Shown here: piece by piece, positions 43,436 to 55,700 of the stretch
How positions within the stretch are numbered: the stretch's first letter is position 1
Layout: every line of letters begins with the position of its first letter
Assembly (NCBI GenBank): GCA_001592805.2
Contig: CP051140.1
Coordinates: forward strand, 4,062,645 to 4,126,644
Direction of reading: 5' to 3'
DNA from: Peltaster fructicola
Lineage: Eukaryota; Ascomycota; Dothideomycetes
Length of the DNA: 64,000 nucleotides
Notes under the pieces: generated by a model
The model's input: the letters and a program-made list of their open reading frames with translations, nothing else
Told to the model about the DNA's origin: nothing
The model's database searches: none
Translations under genes and position numbers: made by a program

Positions 43436-46400
43436 ATGGCAGTTCTCTCGTTCAAGCGTGCTGCTGTGGCACTCTTAGGACTGACCGTAGCTAATGCTCA
43501 GAGTACAGCTCAGCAGAACGGCTCGCCATACACAGCAACGAACACAGTATCAGCCAATGGCCCTCGCTTCACGATTCCAGCAGCTGCCGATGAGGGCGCG
43601 AATGTCCTGCCTAACATCTACAACACATCAGCAGTACAAGCACAGAGCGTATGTCCTGGTTACACCGCAAGCAATGTCCAGCAGAATCAATACGGCTTCA
43701 CTGCTGCTCTCGCCCTAGCTGGCAAGCCCGTGAGTGATGTGTGCGCCGGCAGTCTCGAGAGCTGACCAGATACAGTGCAACATATATGGCGAGGATGTCA
43801 ATGACTTGGTGCTGTCAGTAGCAGTTCAAGATGTGAGTATACATGCATGAGTTGTGGACAGTGTTCATACTATACAGGATCATCGATTGAACGTCAAGAT
43901 CCAGCCAGCGTATCTCGGCAGCCAGAACACTTCATGGTTCATCTTGCCGGATAACATTGTGAAGTTGCCACAGCAAGGCAATCCGACTGGCAAGATCGAC
44001 CTCGCCTTCAACTGGACGAACGAGCCGTCTTTCGCCTTCACTGTCACCCGAAAGTCCAACGGCGATGTCCTCTTTGACACCCGAGGGTCAGTCTTAGTCT
44101 ACGAGAATCAATTCATTGAGTTTGTCTCAAAGTTGCCAGAGAACTACAATCTCTATGGTCTTGGCGAGAACATCCATAATCTAAGACTCGGCAACAACTA
44201 CACGATCACCATGTATGGCGCTGATGCTGGCAACCCCATTGACAGAAACATCTACGGCACGCACCCAATCGCTATCGATACCAGGTACTACGAGGTCAAC
44301 GGCAAGCAGCAGACACTTGTGACCACACAAAACACTTCCGCCAGTGGACGGTACCTTGCCAGAAGCCATGGCTTCTACAACAGAAATGCACATGCACACG
44401 AGATCCTTCTTCGAGAGCAGAGTATCACCTGGCGAACTCTTGGTGGTTCAGTCGATCTGTACTTCATGGACGGGCCTACGGCACAAGATGTGATCTCGCA
44501 GTATCAGAGCGGTGTGATCGAACTGCCAGCACTACAGCAATACTGGACTTTTGGCTTTCATCAGTGCCGCTGGGGCTACAAGAACTGGTCGCAGGTGTCA
44601 GATGTCGTTGACAATTACCGAAAGTTCAATATTCCTCTGGAGACAGTTTGGAACGACATTGGTAGGTCGTGTGCAAAGTCGATCCCTGTTGCTAACAATC
44701 AAAAGACTACATGCTGCAGTATCGCGACTTCACCAACGATCCAAACACCTTCCCCTACTCAGAGGGTCAGGCACTGCTATCCAAGCTGCATGCTGCAGGC
44801 CAGCACTACGTTCCGATCGTCGACTCGGCAATCTACATCCCTGATCCAAACAACGCCACAGACGCATACAGTGTATACACTGATGGCCATAGCCAAGATG
44901 TGTTCATCAAGAATCCAGATGGTAGGTGTTATCTTGTGCTCGTTCGACCCAACTAAACCTCGGCAGGATCTGAGTACATTGGTGCTGTGTGGCCTGGCTA
45001 CACTGTCTTCCCTGACTGGCACTCACAGAATGCAGTTTCATGGTGGTCAGACAATCTTGTAGCTCACCACAACAACATCCCATGGGACGGCATCTGGATT
45101 GACATGAGCGAAGTGTCATCCTTCTGCGTTGGCAGCTGCGGCACATTCAACCTCAGCCTGAATCCTGTACATCCACCGTTCCAGCTTCCAGGAGAGCCTG
45201 GCAACATCGACTATAACTACCCGGAGAACTTCAAGTTGACCAACAGCACTGAGGCTGCGTCCATCGCTGCACAATCGGCATCGCAATCTGCTTCAGTCGC
45301 ATCTGCTGCAGGCCCTGCACCAACGACGACGCAGCCATACTTCACACCACAAGTGACACTTGGTGCTCGTAACGTCAATCAGCCACCTTATATCATCAAC
45401 AACATCAACGGCGATCTCGCTGTACATGCAATGAGCCCGAACGGTACTCATGCCGACGGTACGCTTGACTACGACGTCCACAACACTTTTGGACATCAGA
45501 TTCTGCATGCCACATACGAGGGTCTGCAGAAGCTCTTTCCAGGTAAGCGACCATTCATCATTGGCCGATCTACCTTTGCCGGCAGTGGTATTTGGGCTGG
45601 ACACTGGGGTGGAGACAACATCAGTCTGTTCAAGGACATGTACTTCAGCATCTCGCAAGCTCTTGGCTTTTCGATCTTCGGTATTCCGATGTTTGGTGTC
45701 GATACCTGTGGCTTCTCCAGCAACACTGATGAGGAGCTCTGTAACAGATGGATGCAGGTGAGTAGCACGTCTTGCACACCTGACCAAACTAACCTTACCA
45801 GCTTTCGGCATTCTTCCCATTCTACCGCAACCACAACGTCCTGGCTGCCATTTCACAAGAAGCCTACGTCTGGGAGTCCGTCGCTGACGCTGCAAAAGTG
45901 GCCATGAAGATTCGCTATTCCCTCCTGCCGTACATGTACACGCTCTTCTACAACGCTCACACCACCGGCAGCACAGTCATGAGAGCATTGGCCTGGGAGT
46001 TTTCGAACGACCCGACTCTGGCTGCAGTGGACAACCAGTTCCTACTTGGTCCGGGCTTGATGGTGATTCCAATTCTTGGTCAAGGCTTGACCAGCCGTGG
46101 TGGTGTCTTCCCAGGCGTTGCACACGGCGAGGTATGGTACGACTGGTACACGCAGACTGCCGTGGATGCCAAAGCCGGCGAGAACAAGACCATCCAAGCT
46201 CCGCTCGGCCATATTCCAGTGTACGTTCGGGGTGGCACGATTCTACCACAACAAGAAGCACTCTACACCACAGCTGAGTGCCGTAACAGCTCATGGTCGT
46301 TGATCGTTGCTCTGGATAACCGAGGGTCTGCAAAGGGTCAAATCTACCTCGATGATGGCGTCAGTGTTTCACCACCATCCAGCAAAGTTGTCAGCCTTCA

Positions 46401-46725
46401 GGCTGGCTTCGGTGGTATTCGTGCTACCTCCACAGGCAGCTATGTTGACACCAACAAGCTCGCCAATGTCACCATCCTAGGAGTGCCATTCGAGCCTAAA
46501 GATGTTCAGCTCAATGGCAAGCAGGTCAGCAGTGGTGTTGCATACAACAGCACAAGCAAGGTTCTGAGCGTCAAGGGTTTGGAGAGCTTGACATCGAGCG
46601 GTGCTTGGGCACAGGACTGGACGTTGACATTCGGTGCAGGCCAGAGCGGCAATCCCTGGAATGGTGGCTATGGAGATGGTGGTCCATGGAACGGTGGTGC
46701 ATGGAGAGGACAAGGAGGTTGGTAA
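43436..46725 (+). CDS. secreted GH31 alpha-glucosidase
   Basis: Six exons (43436-43729, 43776-43832, 43878-44661, 44706-44921, 44967-45757, 45802-46725) with five introns of 44-46 nt give 1,021 residues. A signal peptide (MAVLSFKRAAVALLGLTVANA) leads into the galactose-mutarotase-like N-terminal domain (LPENYNLYGLGENIHNLRLG) and the (beta/alpha)8 barrel. The nucleophile Asp lies in WIDMSEVSSFC (codon at 45101) and the acid/base Asp in HWGGDN (codon at 45614), after GRSTFAGSGIW. Splicing restores VWNDIDYMLQYRDFTNDP and NRWMQLSAFFPFYRNHN. The enzyme releases glucose from the non-reducing ends of maltose, starch fragments and similar glucans outside the cell. The last ~25 residues are an unusual Gly/Trp/Asn-rich tail (NPWNGGYGDGGPWNGG, ending in GW). 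Confidence 0.96.
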
Positions 46726-48446
46726 TGATAGCAAAAGTATACGATGTTCAACTTCAGCGTTGATCTCATCCAAGATTAGAATTTCGTTCATGTCCTCATC
46801 ATAGTTCTACATCAAACCGCCTTCGTCACTGCCCAGCAGCGTTATAGCCACACAGCAGCATCATCCTAGGTGGTTTCCAATACATGGTCGATGAGAGGAA
46901 TGGTCGAGGCTATTGCGACGATGCCACACTTTCTGTCTGCGAAGGAAGCTTGGAGCGAGTCAAACGAGGTTAATGAGAGCGCCCGTTCATCTGCACTGAG
47001 TTATATCTATCTCTCACGCTAATATCACAGTCTTGAGAAGCAGTATGCTTTCATGCACCGCGCATGCTACGCTACTGTCCAGCCCAGCTCCTTCGTGAGT
47101 TCGCGCTCTGTCCCACCAATACCTTGACTCGCTCAGCATCCAACGGTTCCAAATGTCCGCAGCTCATACGAATACACTCTCGAACTCACCAGTGTTACTC
47201 ACGTCGACCACAAGCAGATACCGTTCTCTTGGGGGCTTTCACCAAAGAGATCTGAGCACCGAAGCGACGTTCGAGGTCCTAGCAGTCACTGCAAGCTGCC
47301 GACGACTTTGTCACAATGCTTTGGGACTGAAAGACGACATGAGACAGACAAGTGCTTAGCTCGAGCATGGAAGAGCTTGGAAAGGTACGCAAACAAGGAC
47401 TGACACCCACAAGTGGCGAAGAGGAGGATGACCAGCAGACAAGGTATCGTCTTGGACGACCGGCGAGTTCATTCTGTGGTCAGCATATGCTGTCGACTAC
47501 GTCGGGCACGGCGTAGCTCGTACATACGCCTCTGTTTGATATCAAGAGCTGATTCATGGGAACACGACTGGCGTTCGACTGAGACTATACCACAGACCAG
47601 CTGATCGCTCTCACAATGATCCACAGCACACCAGGATGATCTATCGATACACGCTATGTCCGTTCCTGTACTTCACAAGAAGAGCGGCGACCGCAATCTC
47701 TCATGCTTCCAGCACACACCAATCACCGTTCATTCTGGCAGATATGCCTCCCAGCTCAGGATCGAATGCCATGAGCTCGCTGTTCGAGTTCTGTGTGCCA
47801 GAAGAACTACATGATCTGGAAAGCACTTTGAGGCCATCGAAACCATGCCACTCTCTGAGACAACTGTGATGAGACCGTGAGACGATTCGGCGACATGCGC
47901 ATACGCTTGTCGCCAGTACAGCTGCACAAAGTCATGTGCAAGTGCGGCCTTGCGAAGTTGCTGCTTGGGCGAAGAGATATGTGAGCCTCAAGTAAGTGCT
48001 GAATGCTCATTGTGTCCAGCCATGTTGACCCGCTCCACGAACTGCTCCGATTGCGATGCATCAGACTGAGGACAGTATGGCCATTGACGATCTCATTACG
48101 CTATCAACAGCTTTTGCTACAAGAGACACACTTACTGCAGCAGCAATGCTGATTGTACCAGCGAGGGAATGCGACCAGGCTGGAGCTACGTAGGATGTTC
48201 GCAGTACTGACCATGCCGCGATCACAGATTACCATCGACTAAGCTATCGTAGCATGTGGGTCTGAGACACTGACCAAGGGCAACTGAAGGCATCGTTCGT
48301 ACACTCATCCTTGCTTACAAGTCGCAAGGCTATTACTCTAGAGACCTCCCGCATCACTGCACGTCGCAGGCCACCGATTCCTCTGCCAGACTCGCCTCGA
48401 GCGCAGTAGCACGCCCTCCAACGCCATCCAAGTCTCCTGACCAGCC
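46726..48446. other. 1.7 kb region without recognised gene
   Basis: Frames are short (under 85 codons). A small frame ending at 47869 contains MPPSSGSNAMSSLFEFCVPE but matches no family I know. No RNA gene was seen. Confidence 0.5.
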
Positions 48447-49324
48447 TCAGTCCACATCTGATGGCGAGCACAACTCGCACTTATGCGGGAAGGTATTTCG
48501 CTTTCCTGGATGCTTTACAGCTGCCGCTGTTCCTATACACTGGAACGCGTTCATGAAGTTCCGTGGATACCAATCACAGACGATGCGACCACCGTTTGTT
48601 GGCTTGTTGTGGTAGTATCTATGTGCCAGTCTCAAGTCATGGCTATGCATCGAGAAGATAAATACCTCGATACAAGCGGTAGGTACAGCCTCAACGATCT
48701 TGTAGAGGACTGGCGAAGGTACGACATCCATGCAGACGACCTTGGTGGCCCTGAGCTTGATGTTGAGATTGCGCGAGGACAATAGAGCGACACGAACCTT
48801 GCCGCTGCTGTAGTCTGCAAGCTTCGACCGCTCCACGAACTCGATACCTATGACGACCAGAAAGAAGTGAGTGATAGCGTAGGTGGTGGTGTAGTCGCAG
48901 AGGATGACTAGCTCTGAGTAATTGGGAACGAGGTCATTGTTGACGAAGCGAAAGAAGCAGTTTCTCAGAGCATCAGAGAGGGCACGGAACTTGACTGAGT
49001 GCATCATGAGAGTCTCTGGGTAGCCTTTGACGGCACCTTTGAGTTCTGTCCAGGCCTTCCAAGATGCATCGGTGCTGTGGTTGTTAGTGAGGTATGATGA
49101 TAGCAAAAGACGTACACTCTGTCTGTTGGGCACAGCACTTTCGCTGATGGCACCAGAGCTGCGATCTGTGATTGTTCGTGGATAGGGTGAGTGTAACGAC
49201 CGTCAGAATCTTGAGCGGCGAAGATGTCTGGTGAGCTGGCGTGTGGCCTAAGTGAGGCTATCCATGTCTCGAAGGCCTCTTCACCGAGTATCTCGACGAA
49301 GTCAATGCGCGATTGTCGAGACAT
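48447..49324 (-). CDS. hypothetical protein
   Basis: Exon 1 (49116-49324) and exon 2 (48447-49074) joined across a 41 nt intron (GTACGT...ACCACAG, branch CACTAAC) give 278 residues starting MSRQSRIDFVEILGEEAFET. The splice joins CPTDRV to TDASWKAWTELKGAVKGY. No signal peptide or clear membrane anchor is present. A hydrophobic stretch around residues 140-165 (ITHFFLVVIGIEF) is too short and mixed to be sure of a membrane segment. Near the C-terminus is a Cys pair in CELC. I do not recognise a domain. The clean intron and the frame length support a real gene. Confidence 0.6.
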
Positions 49325-50441
49325 GTTGAAAGATGTGAGTGTAGGCGTGGAAGCGTAGTGAAGGAGGTTCGTAAGTCTGGGCGGAAAGTTGAGCACTTTG
49401 ACGACTTAGGCAGTAAGGATTCACTACATCACTGGTCGAGCTTCATACAGTGCATGCTCGACACAGCTGAAGAGAGTGTCGACGCAGTCTATTATTGTTA
49501 TGCTACGGACATTGTCCTGTTGAATCTTCTTGGAAGACTATCTGAGGGCCGCACGGAATGAGCTATCATCGCGGAAATCGTGATGACATACTGATGGCGT
49601 CCATTTGACTGCGTCGAGGCGGCACATGAGCCTAGCAAGGCACTGCACGCCCGGCGATATGAGAGGCATGATGAGCTTGCAGTCTCAGCAAGATGCGCTG
49701 CTGTAGTGCATAGACAGTGAAGGATCAATTGCCCATGGTGTGATGACTCCAGGCGACACTCTAGGCAGCTATTCCAACACCCAGGAGCAGCGAATAGAGT
49801 GCACTACGCCTCACGCACTTGCGCCCATTCGATCGACGGTAATCGACGAGTATCCAGATTTCTCTCACTTACTCACCTTCTCCTTGTTCTACTCCTGCTC
49901 CCTCCTGCCATATTCTGTTAGACTCGTCGTTCGAGATGCTCGGGCAACATAGACATACAGAGTGCATTCCAGAGAGTGCCCTTTATCGCGTCGTCCTAGG
50001 TCAATCCTTTGTGTGCGACTCTAATGGCTTCCCGTAGGCATCTCTGAGCCGACTGCTACCGGACGCTGTAGCGCCTACTGTGTATGCTGGCAGACGGCAA
50101 TTCTACGCTTGCTGCTACAGAGTCATGGAGCTCAGTTGCTGCATCGAACATTAGCTTGGGACTCATCCCTGTTTCGTCGCCGAAGCTGTCATGCTGTCGC
50201 AGAATTGTTGTTCGATCATCCCGTATCTTTTCCATATGCAAGCGCCAGAGGACGCTGCAGCTTCGCGCCCACGCGCAAGGATAAGGGTCACAGCTGTCTG
50301 CTATCAGCATGACTGTGAGGTCAAAAGGTCGAAAAGCTCAGTCTTGTGAGATTCCATGGACAAGACGTGGTGGTCGAACAGTCCCAGCCGCAAAACAGCA
50401 TAAACAATGGGTTAAACAGGTCCAAATGCCATCCAATCTCC
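49325..50441. other. 1.1 kb region without recognised gene
   Basis: It holds the promoter of the hypothetical protein (-) and the 3' region of the Fungal_N protein (-). Frames of 60-85 codons are not recognisable. Confidence 0.5.
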
Positions 50442-52769
50442 TCAGTCAGTGCTTAGTCTCCAGTGTCTAAGCCGTTGATGTTCTTCATGCCAATGATCGA
50501 AGCAAGTCTGGCCAGGGCTAGCGCTGTATCGTAGTCGAGACTCGAGACATCTGGCGAACGTCAATTGGAAGCTGCCATCTCGATGCTCCCCTTTGAGCCA
50601 GTGTAGTCGCTGTTGCGTGTCGAAGGGACAGCGGTGTGCTCGGGAAAGCCAAGGTCGACCTTCATCTGGTGGAAACATCCACGCGAAGTCTTCGATTGAG
50701 CGTGGCTGACTGCTGGCACGCCTTCTGACTTCAACATGATGCTGCACTCGCCTTGAAAAGCTCCTTGCGATGTAGCTATGGTCGTCCTGTGTCAGTATTT
50801 GTGCGTTGTCGCTGATGAAGCCAAGATGTGATCGCAAGCCAGGTTCGTCAAGTTCAATCTGAAGCTCCAAGCAAGGCTGTTCTGACCGCTTCCAACCCTT
50901 CAAGTGTAATTCCACGGAGTAGTCTGGTCCGATCGCTGACGTTAGCTGGTGATCATGCTCTGCCCAATGTCCTGGGACACGAGGTATGTACCATAGGTAT
51001 GGCTTCCAGTAAAGTAGAACACGACATTGTAGGCTCTCGGTAGCCAAGCTGTACTCGTAGCGGTGCACAGAAATGCAATAGTCTGGACATCCTTCGACTC
51101 CAAAACTGAGGCTGTCCAAGGTGTCATCCTCTCCTGCTGTATTAACATCTTCCAGATATGGGACCGTTTCGATTCCGTGCATGGCCAGTGTGCATAGCCA
51201 GTCCTTGAATAAGTGTGTTGCGGAAGTCTGGAAGAGCCTGTGTGGCTGATGATACCAAGTCGCCAGTAGAATCTCAACTGCAGTACAACCTTGCACGAAC
51301 GCAGTTGGGCAAGCACCTATACCTAACAGTAGGCCCAGTCTAGCATGCCAGGAATCGAGCATCTTTGCTGTGTAGACCTGTGTAAGTAGTGCATGCAACA
51401 GCCAGTCTTTGACTGCTTGATGTTCGGCATATAGTGCCTCGTACGACCAGTCCAGACCATGGATGACCAGCAGTCGAGACAACAATTGCTCGTTGTCAAT
51501 TACATGGAGTGGCGAGTTCTCGGTCAATTTCAAAGAAGGATGTATGTGCACGTTGTTTACCAGCTTTTGACGTTCGGCGATCCACTGCACATTATCGGTG
51601 AAGTAAGGCATCACAAACTTAAAGTCTGGCAAAAGCTCTTCCGAGCCTGGGAGTGGCGGATTCCAGGGAACCCATTCGAGGAGATAATGATACCAATCGG
51701 CCCAATCTAGCGACAGGTCCACGTCTGAGATCTGCACAAGGTCTTTGTACACATCGTCCGAAACGACCTCGGCTTCCCGTACAACCCACCTCATGAGCTT
51801 GAGGTCTGAGGCAAGATCTGAATTGCTTAGGAGCAGTTTACACATATCTGTCGGTTGTGTTGACTTCTTCAATGCGAACTCTAGTAAGGTTACTCGGTCG
51901 ATATAAAAAGGCCAGCCTCCGAGATGTAGACTGCATGATGTCTCCGCATGTGATGTCATATCGATCACATCACTGGGATGTGCTTGACCACTTGCAAACA
52001 GCCTCCGAACCTGCAGGAAGTCATCCTGTTCTATAGCAAGCACAATGGCTGCATCTCTGGTGATTACTCGCTCAGTTCGAAAGCTCAAGGAGCATAATCC
52101 AGAAGTCTGACCGACAGATATGGTCCAGATCTGGGATAGAAGCCATGGCTTCAACTTCAGCTCTGACCTTCGTTGTACCGACTTTGTCCGTCGCTTCAGC
52201 TGAGTGACGACTGGCTCAGACTGATCAAGAACGGGATCGCTGTCTTGTGATCGTACAGACAGAAGTGTCTGTTGGACAGCGAAAGCTACTTGGCTGTGCA
52301 AGCGGTCGGGCGACGCTAGTTGTAGTGAGATGGTGTCAAGACGTCGTTGCATAGCAGAGTGCGTAAGCAGTTGAAGAGCAATCATTGCAGTACTCTTTGC
52401 ACGTTCGATATCCTGCAAGTGTTCCTTGAGCTCTTCGTGTTTGAGAGCAACGCTAAAATGGGAGCTGATCTTGTGCTTCTCTCGCTTCCTTTTGAGCTTC
52501 TCCACTGGCGTCTTCAGTTCCTCGATTTGCGTTCGTAGGTTGTGAACTGCGTCGCTCGCTAAGGTGTCGCTCGCGGTGAGCAGCTCTTCGTCGCTGAGTC
52601 GTTCTAGTAGGCTTCCAAGGAGCTTGGTCTCGCACACCATGGCATTCAGAATGGCAGGTGCCTTGCGCACAGTCGTGCAAAAGGTGTGAAGGTCTTTACC
52701 TAGGTCCATGAGGTCTTTAGCGAAGGATATAAACGTGGTAGAGGCTAGAGTGATGCTCAAGGGATCCAT
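50442..52769 (-). CDS. STAND-associated Fungal_N domain protein without NACHT domain
   Basis: One exon encodes 775 residues. The N-terminus MDPLSITLASTTFISFAKDL is the start typical of the Fungal_N domain that heads many fungal NLR and ankyrin proteins, and residues 1-150 are helical (KLKRKREKHKISSHFSVALK, ELKEHLQDIERAKSTAM). No Walker A or B motif follows, so there is no NACHT or NB-ARC module. The middle (about 235-520) has features of a degenerate helical-repeat region (AIVLAIEQDDFLQVRRLFAS and similar), possibly diverged ankyrin repeats. The C-terminal 250 residues are not recognisable. It may be a stand-alone effector, adaptor or reduced NLR; this is inference. It sits about 11 kb from the telomere with the HET-NACHT-ankyrin gene as next recognised neighbour. 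Confidence 0.75.
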   Translation of the reverse strand: MDPLSITLASTTFISFAKDLMDLGKDLHTFCTTVRKAPAILNAMVCETKLLGSLLERLSDEELLTASDTLASDAVHNLRTQIEELKTPVEKLKRKREKHKISSHFSVALKHEELKEHLQDIERAKSTAMIALQLLTHSAMQRRLDTISLQLASPDRLHSQVAFAVQQTLLSVRSQDSDPVLDQSEPVVTQLKRRTKSVQRRSELKLKPWLLSQIWTISVGQTSGLCSLSFRTERVITRDAAIVLAIEQDDFLQVRRLFASGQAHPSDVIDMTSHAETSCSLHLGGWPFYIDRVTLLEFALKKSTQPTDMCKLLLSNSDLASDLKLMRWVVREAEVVSDDVYKDLVQISDVDLSLDWADWYHYLLEWVPWNPPLPGSEELLPDFKFVMPYFTDNVQWIAERQKLVNNVHIHPSLKLTENSPLHVIDNEQLLSRLLVIHGLDWSYEALYAEHQAVKDWLLHALLTQVYTAKMLDSWHARLGLLLGIGACPTAFVQGCTAVEILLATWYHQPHRLFQTSATHLFKDWLCTLAMHGIETVPYLEDVNTAGEDDTLDSLSFGVEGCPDYCISVHRYEYSLATESLQCRVLLYWKPYLWYIPRVPGHWAEHDHQLTSAIGPDYSVELHLKGWKRSEQPCLELQIELDEPGLRSHLGFISDNAQILTQDDHSYIARSFSRRVQHHVEVRRRASSQPRSIEDFAWMFPPDEGRPWLSRAHRCPFDTQQRLHWLKGEHRDGSFQLTFARCLESRLRYSASPGQTCFDHWHEEHQRLRHWRLSTD

Positions 52770-55700
52770 GGCTCATGAAGGATGATGATGCTCGTGGAGC
52801 AGTTGGTGTCTTTTGAGGTCTGCATCAGGTGCTCAGCCTCGTTGTGCCTCTCGATGTACCCTGCATGTGCATGAAACTTGCCGTAGCTGCAGGCTGACGT
52901 GCTTCTTGCGTTGCTCAGACGAGCCTCGTCCGAGACTCTGCGAATCATAGCTCATGACGGGGCGCAGACGCAGAGCATACAATTGAGCAAACTTATTGAC
53001 AACAGAGAGTGTCGAGAATGAAGTGACAAGAGTGTGAATGTGGGCGCGCGATAGTATGGAGTGATGTCGCCCCAGCCGCGGGAATGCCAAGCATGGTCCG
53101 AGCATGGACACGATATTGAGATATCTTACTAGGGAACTCGTTCATTGCAAGACATGACTGTCACAATCGTGTGATATTTTACGGAATGGCCTGAATCGAT
53201 CTGAAGGACAGCGATTGTTGGATTGTTCCTCATGCCATGCGGCACTTGATACTGCAAGCCGTAACGATTGTACCGCTGAGCAATCATGACGGCCTGCGCT
53301 CTACCTTAGCACAAGACCATCATGGGAGGTGTCTTGGGGTCATGGTCAGCGTCCGATGGTTTGGGTAAAGGCCTTTCAGTGACTCTTGCGCCAAGGTAGG
53401 TGGCAATCAAGACTTATTGTCGAAGCAGAGCTCAACCCTTCACGAGTGCAGACACCGCCATCCAACGATCATTGGCGAGTCTCAACAACCAAGACAGCTC
53501 GCAGCGGCTCAGCTACCGCACATGGAACTCCCATGTTCTGCTTTGTCATGGCGATGAGCTGTGGTCGCTTGGGACTTGTCGCTCACTCATTGCTCGCTGA
53601 CTTCGTAATGTCACTTGCCCTCGACCGTCGCTTACTCACAGATTCGTCCTTCTCCCTTACAGGTTAACCTACCTACATGACGATAGAAGCACCGCGCCCA
53701 ACGAGCCATCCCATTCGATCGATCGAAAGATTGTCATGCTCAAGTAGCTCACTGGCGGCGCCATGACAACGTGGTATGCTACTTGGAATGACGCCTGTCG
53801 GGATGCGAGGCGAATAAGAGAGGCCAAGTGCCCTGCGAAGCGTGCGGCTGGCCACGGTTGAGGCCAGAGAGTGAAGAGCCAGGTGGGCGGTCGTACCAAA
53901 AGCAATGGGGACTATGGTAAAGGTGGTACATTTAACAAGCTTGAGTACTGGATTGTGGCAAGTCCATTCCTGGGAACGACATGAAGTCCCCAGAAGAATG
54001 TGTCTGTAGCCCAAGCTGCCGTAGAAAGCTTGACAGACGATGGCTGAGGTAAGACGTGTTTAGTAGCGTAAAAGCAGACGACTGCTATACAATCACCGTA
54101 CGATCACGTAGTCAGGCAAGCAGGTAAGCCCACATAACTCCCGATTCGCGTCGCATGGCACTTGTCTTCAAACGCTGTCTCTTTCATCGACTATGTCAAG
54201 CCTATCACTCCACTAGCTTGGCAACATGGCATTGTTTGCGACGGCCATGGGATAGAGCGAGAGGCAGACCTGTGACGAGCTATCACAGACTTCACGGCTA
54301 CACACATAAGTGCTTCTTCGAGAGCTATACGCCCAGCGATTGTCCCAGTCAAGAGTATAAAGTAACCTGGGACCGATTGACCAGTGCATATTGATACCTT
54401 GGGACCGTGAAACCATCAAGCTCGTCCCTGATCTATAGCAACTCTGCTTAGGTCGGTGACAGATGCAATGCTACAGAGGCAAAGGACGAAGAGCTATGCG
54501 ATAAGCGACTACTGGCACATATCTAGGACGATGGAAGCTCTAGCCTACCTTCATGCTTACACAACCTGTCAAGAACATATACTGCTGTTCGCTATTGAGA
54601 TTCAGGCCTCTCCGGACTCCTGCGTTGCCATCTGGACCGTCCGCGACACCATTTCGTATGAGCACTGTTGGAGCATATCCTGAATGCAGCAGCTACGTCT
54701 GTAAAGTAGGCATTGTACGACTTGTGATTGCTCCAGCTGCAGTGATTCGAAGGTGCCTTGCACGCATAGCTATGCTGCACGCTAGGTCATCGTCTTGCGT
54801 AGAGGTGAAGTATTCCACCATGGATGTGGATGAATAGACTCGGCGTTGTAGCATCTTCTGGTGCTTGAAAGGGACACTGCAGAGTTGTCTACTCTCTGCG
54901 ATGAGAGACATCGGGTGCCCAGCTAGCGAGATGAGAGTCCGTTGTGCCTGTCACAGCAAGATTGATCTACTTAGTAGCTCTTGCATGTGATGTATTGCCA
55001 GGATAGTGTAGACTATACTGCGTAGAACTGTCTAGTCTGCCACGATAGATGAGGCCTGCGATGTTCCCGGATGTGAGTATACGGAGTTTCGCGGATCAGA
55101 GACGTATCCTTGAGAGTATTCGTCGGCTCTTCATCCCAGCTCACGCAGAGCAGCACCAGAGCGATGCCTCTTGTGTCCCGCCAAGGACCCGTAACTGCCT
55201 ATCGTCTCCGGAACTCGTTGTCAATGTTACACAGGTGATTAGTCCTTCAGAAGTATTGCAGGCCTTAGAGAGTTCGTACAGCAGTCCGAAGGTGAGGGGC
55301 TTGTCGGTGAGCAGACATTCGGCCGGTCAAGGGAGAACAGCTTCCTGTAGGCCTAGGCTCTTGCTAGGTACCGTCTGTGACCGTAACAGTGGCAGAGAGC
55401 TGCGAAAGCTTCTCCAGATGCTCATTCGTCTCAAGAAAGCTCTGTGAAGTGCATGACTTCGTTTGCAGTACCTCATCAAGAAGTCTCCTCATGGCTGCTT
55501 GAGCTCTGCCATCACATCGTTGTGAGCATCCTGCTCTCCTCGAGGCAGATGTTCGCTCGAGAAAGTCGCATGCCTACCAACACGAAGTGACAAGAAGTTC
55601 TGCCGCTTAGATCGAACCACATGATGGTCGTCTCTGCGTTGAAGGAGAGATGACAGCGATGAGCACATCGTGAGCATTGCTGTATCTTGCTTCGATGGAG

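Noticed and set aside
42907-43455. 182-codon minus-strand frame upstream of the alpha-glucosidase
   Set aside because: It overlaps the promoter and start of the GH31 gene, a similar-sized plus frame exists, and neither resembles a family.
47636-47869. 77-codon frame as a small gene
   Set aside because: It has no motif, no splice partner and no leader features.
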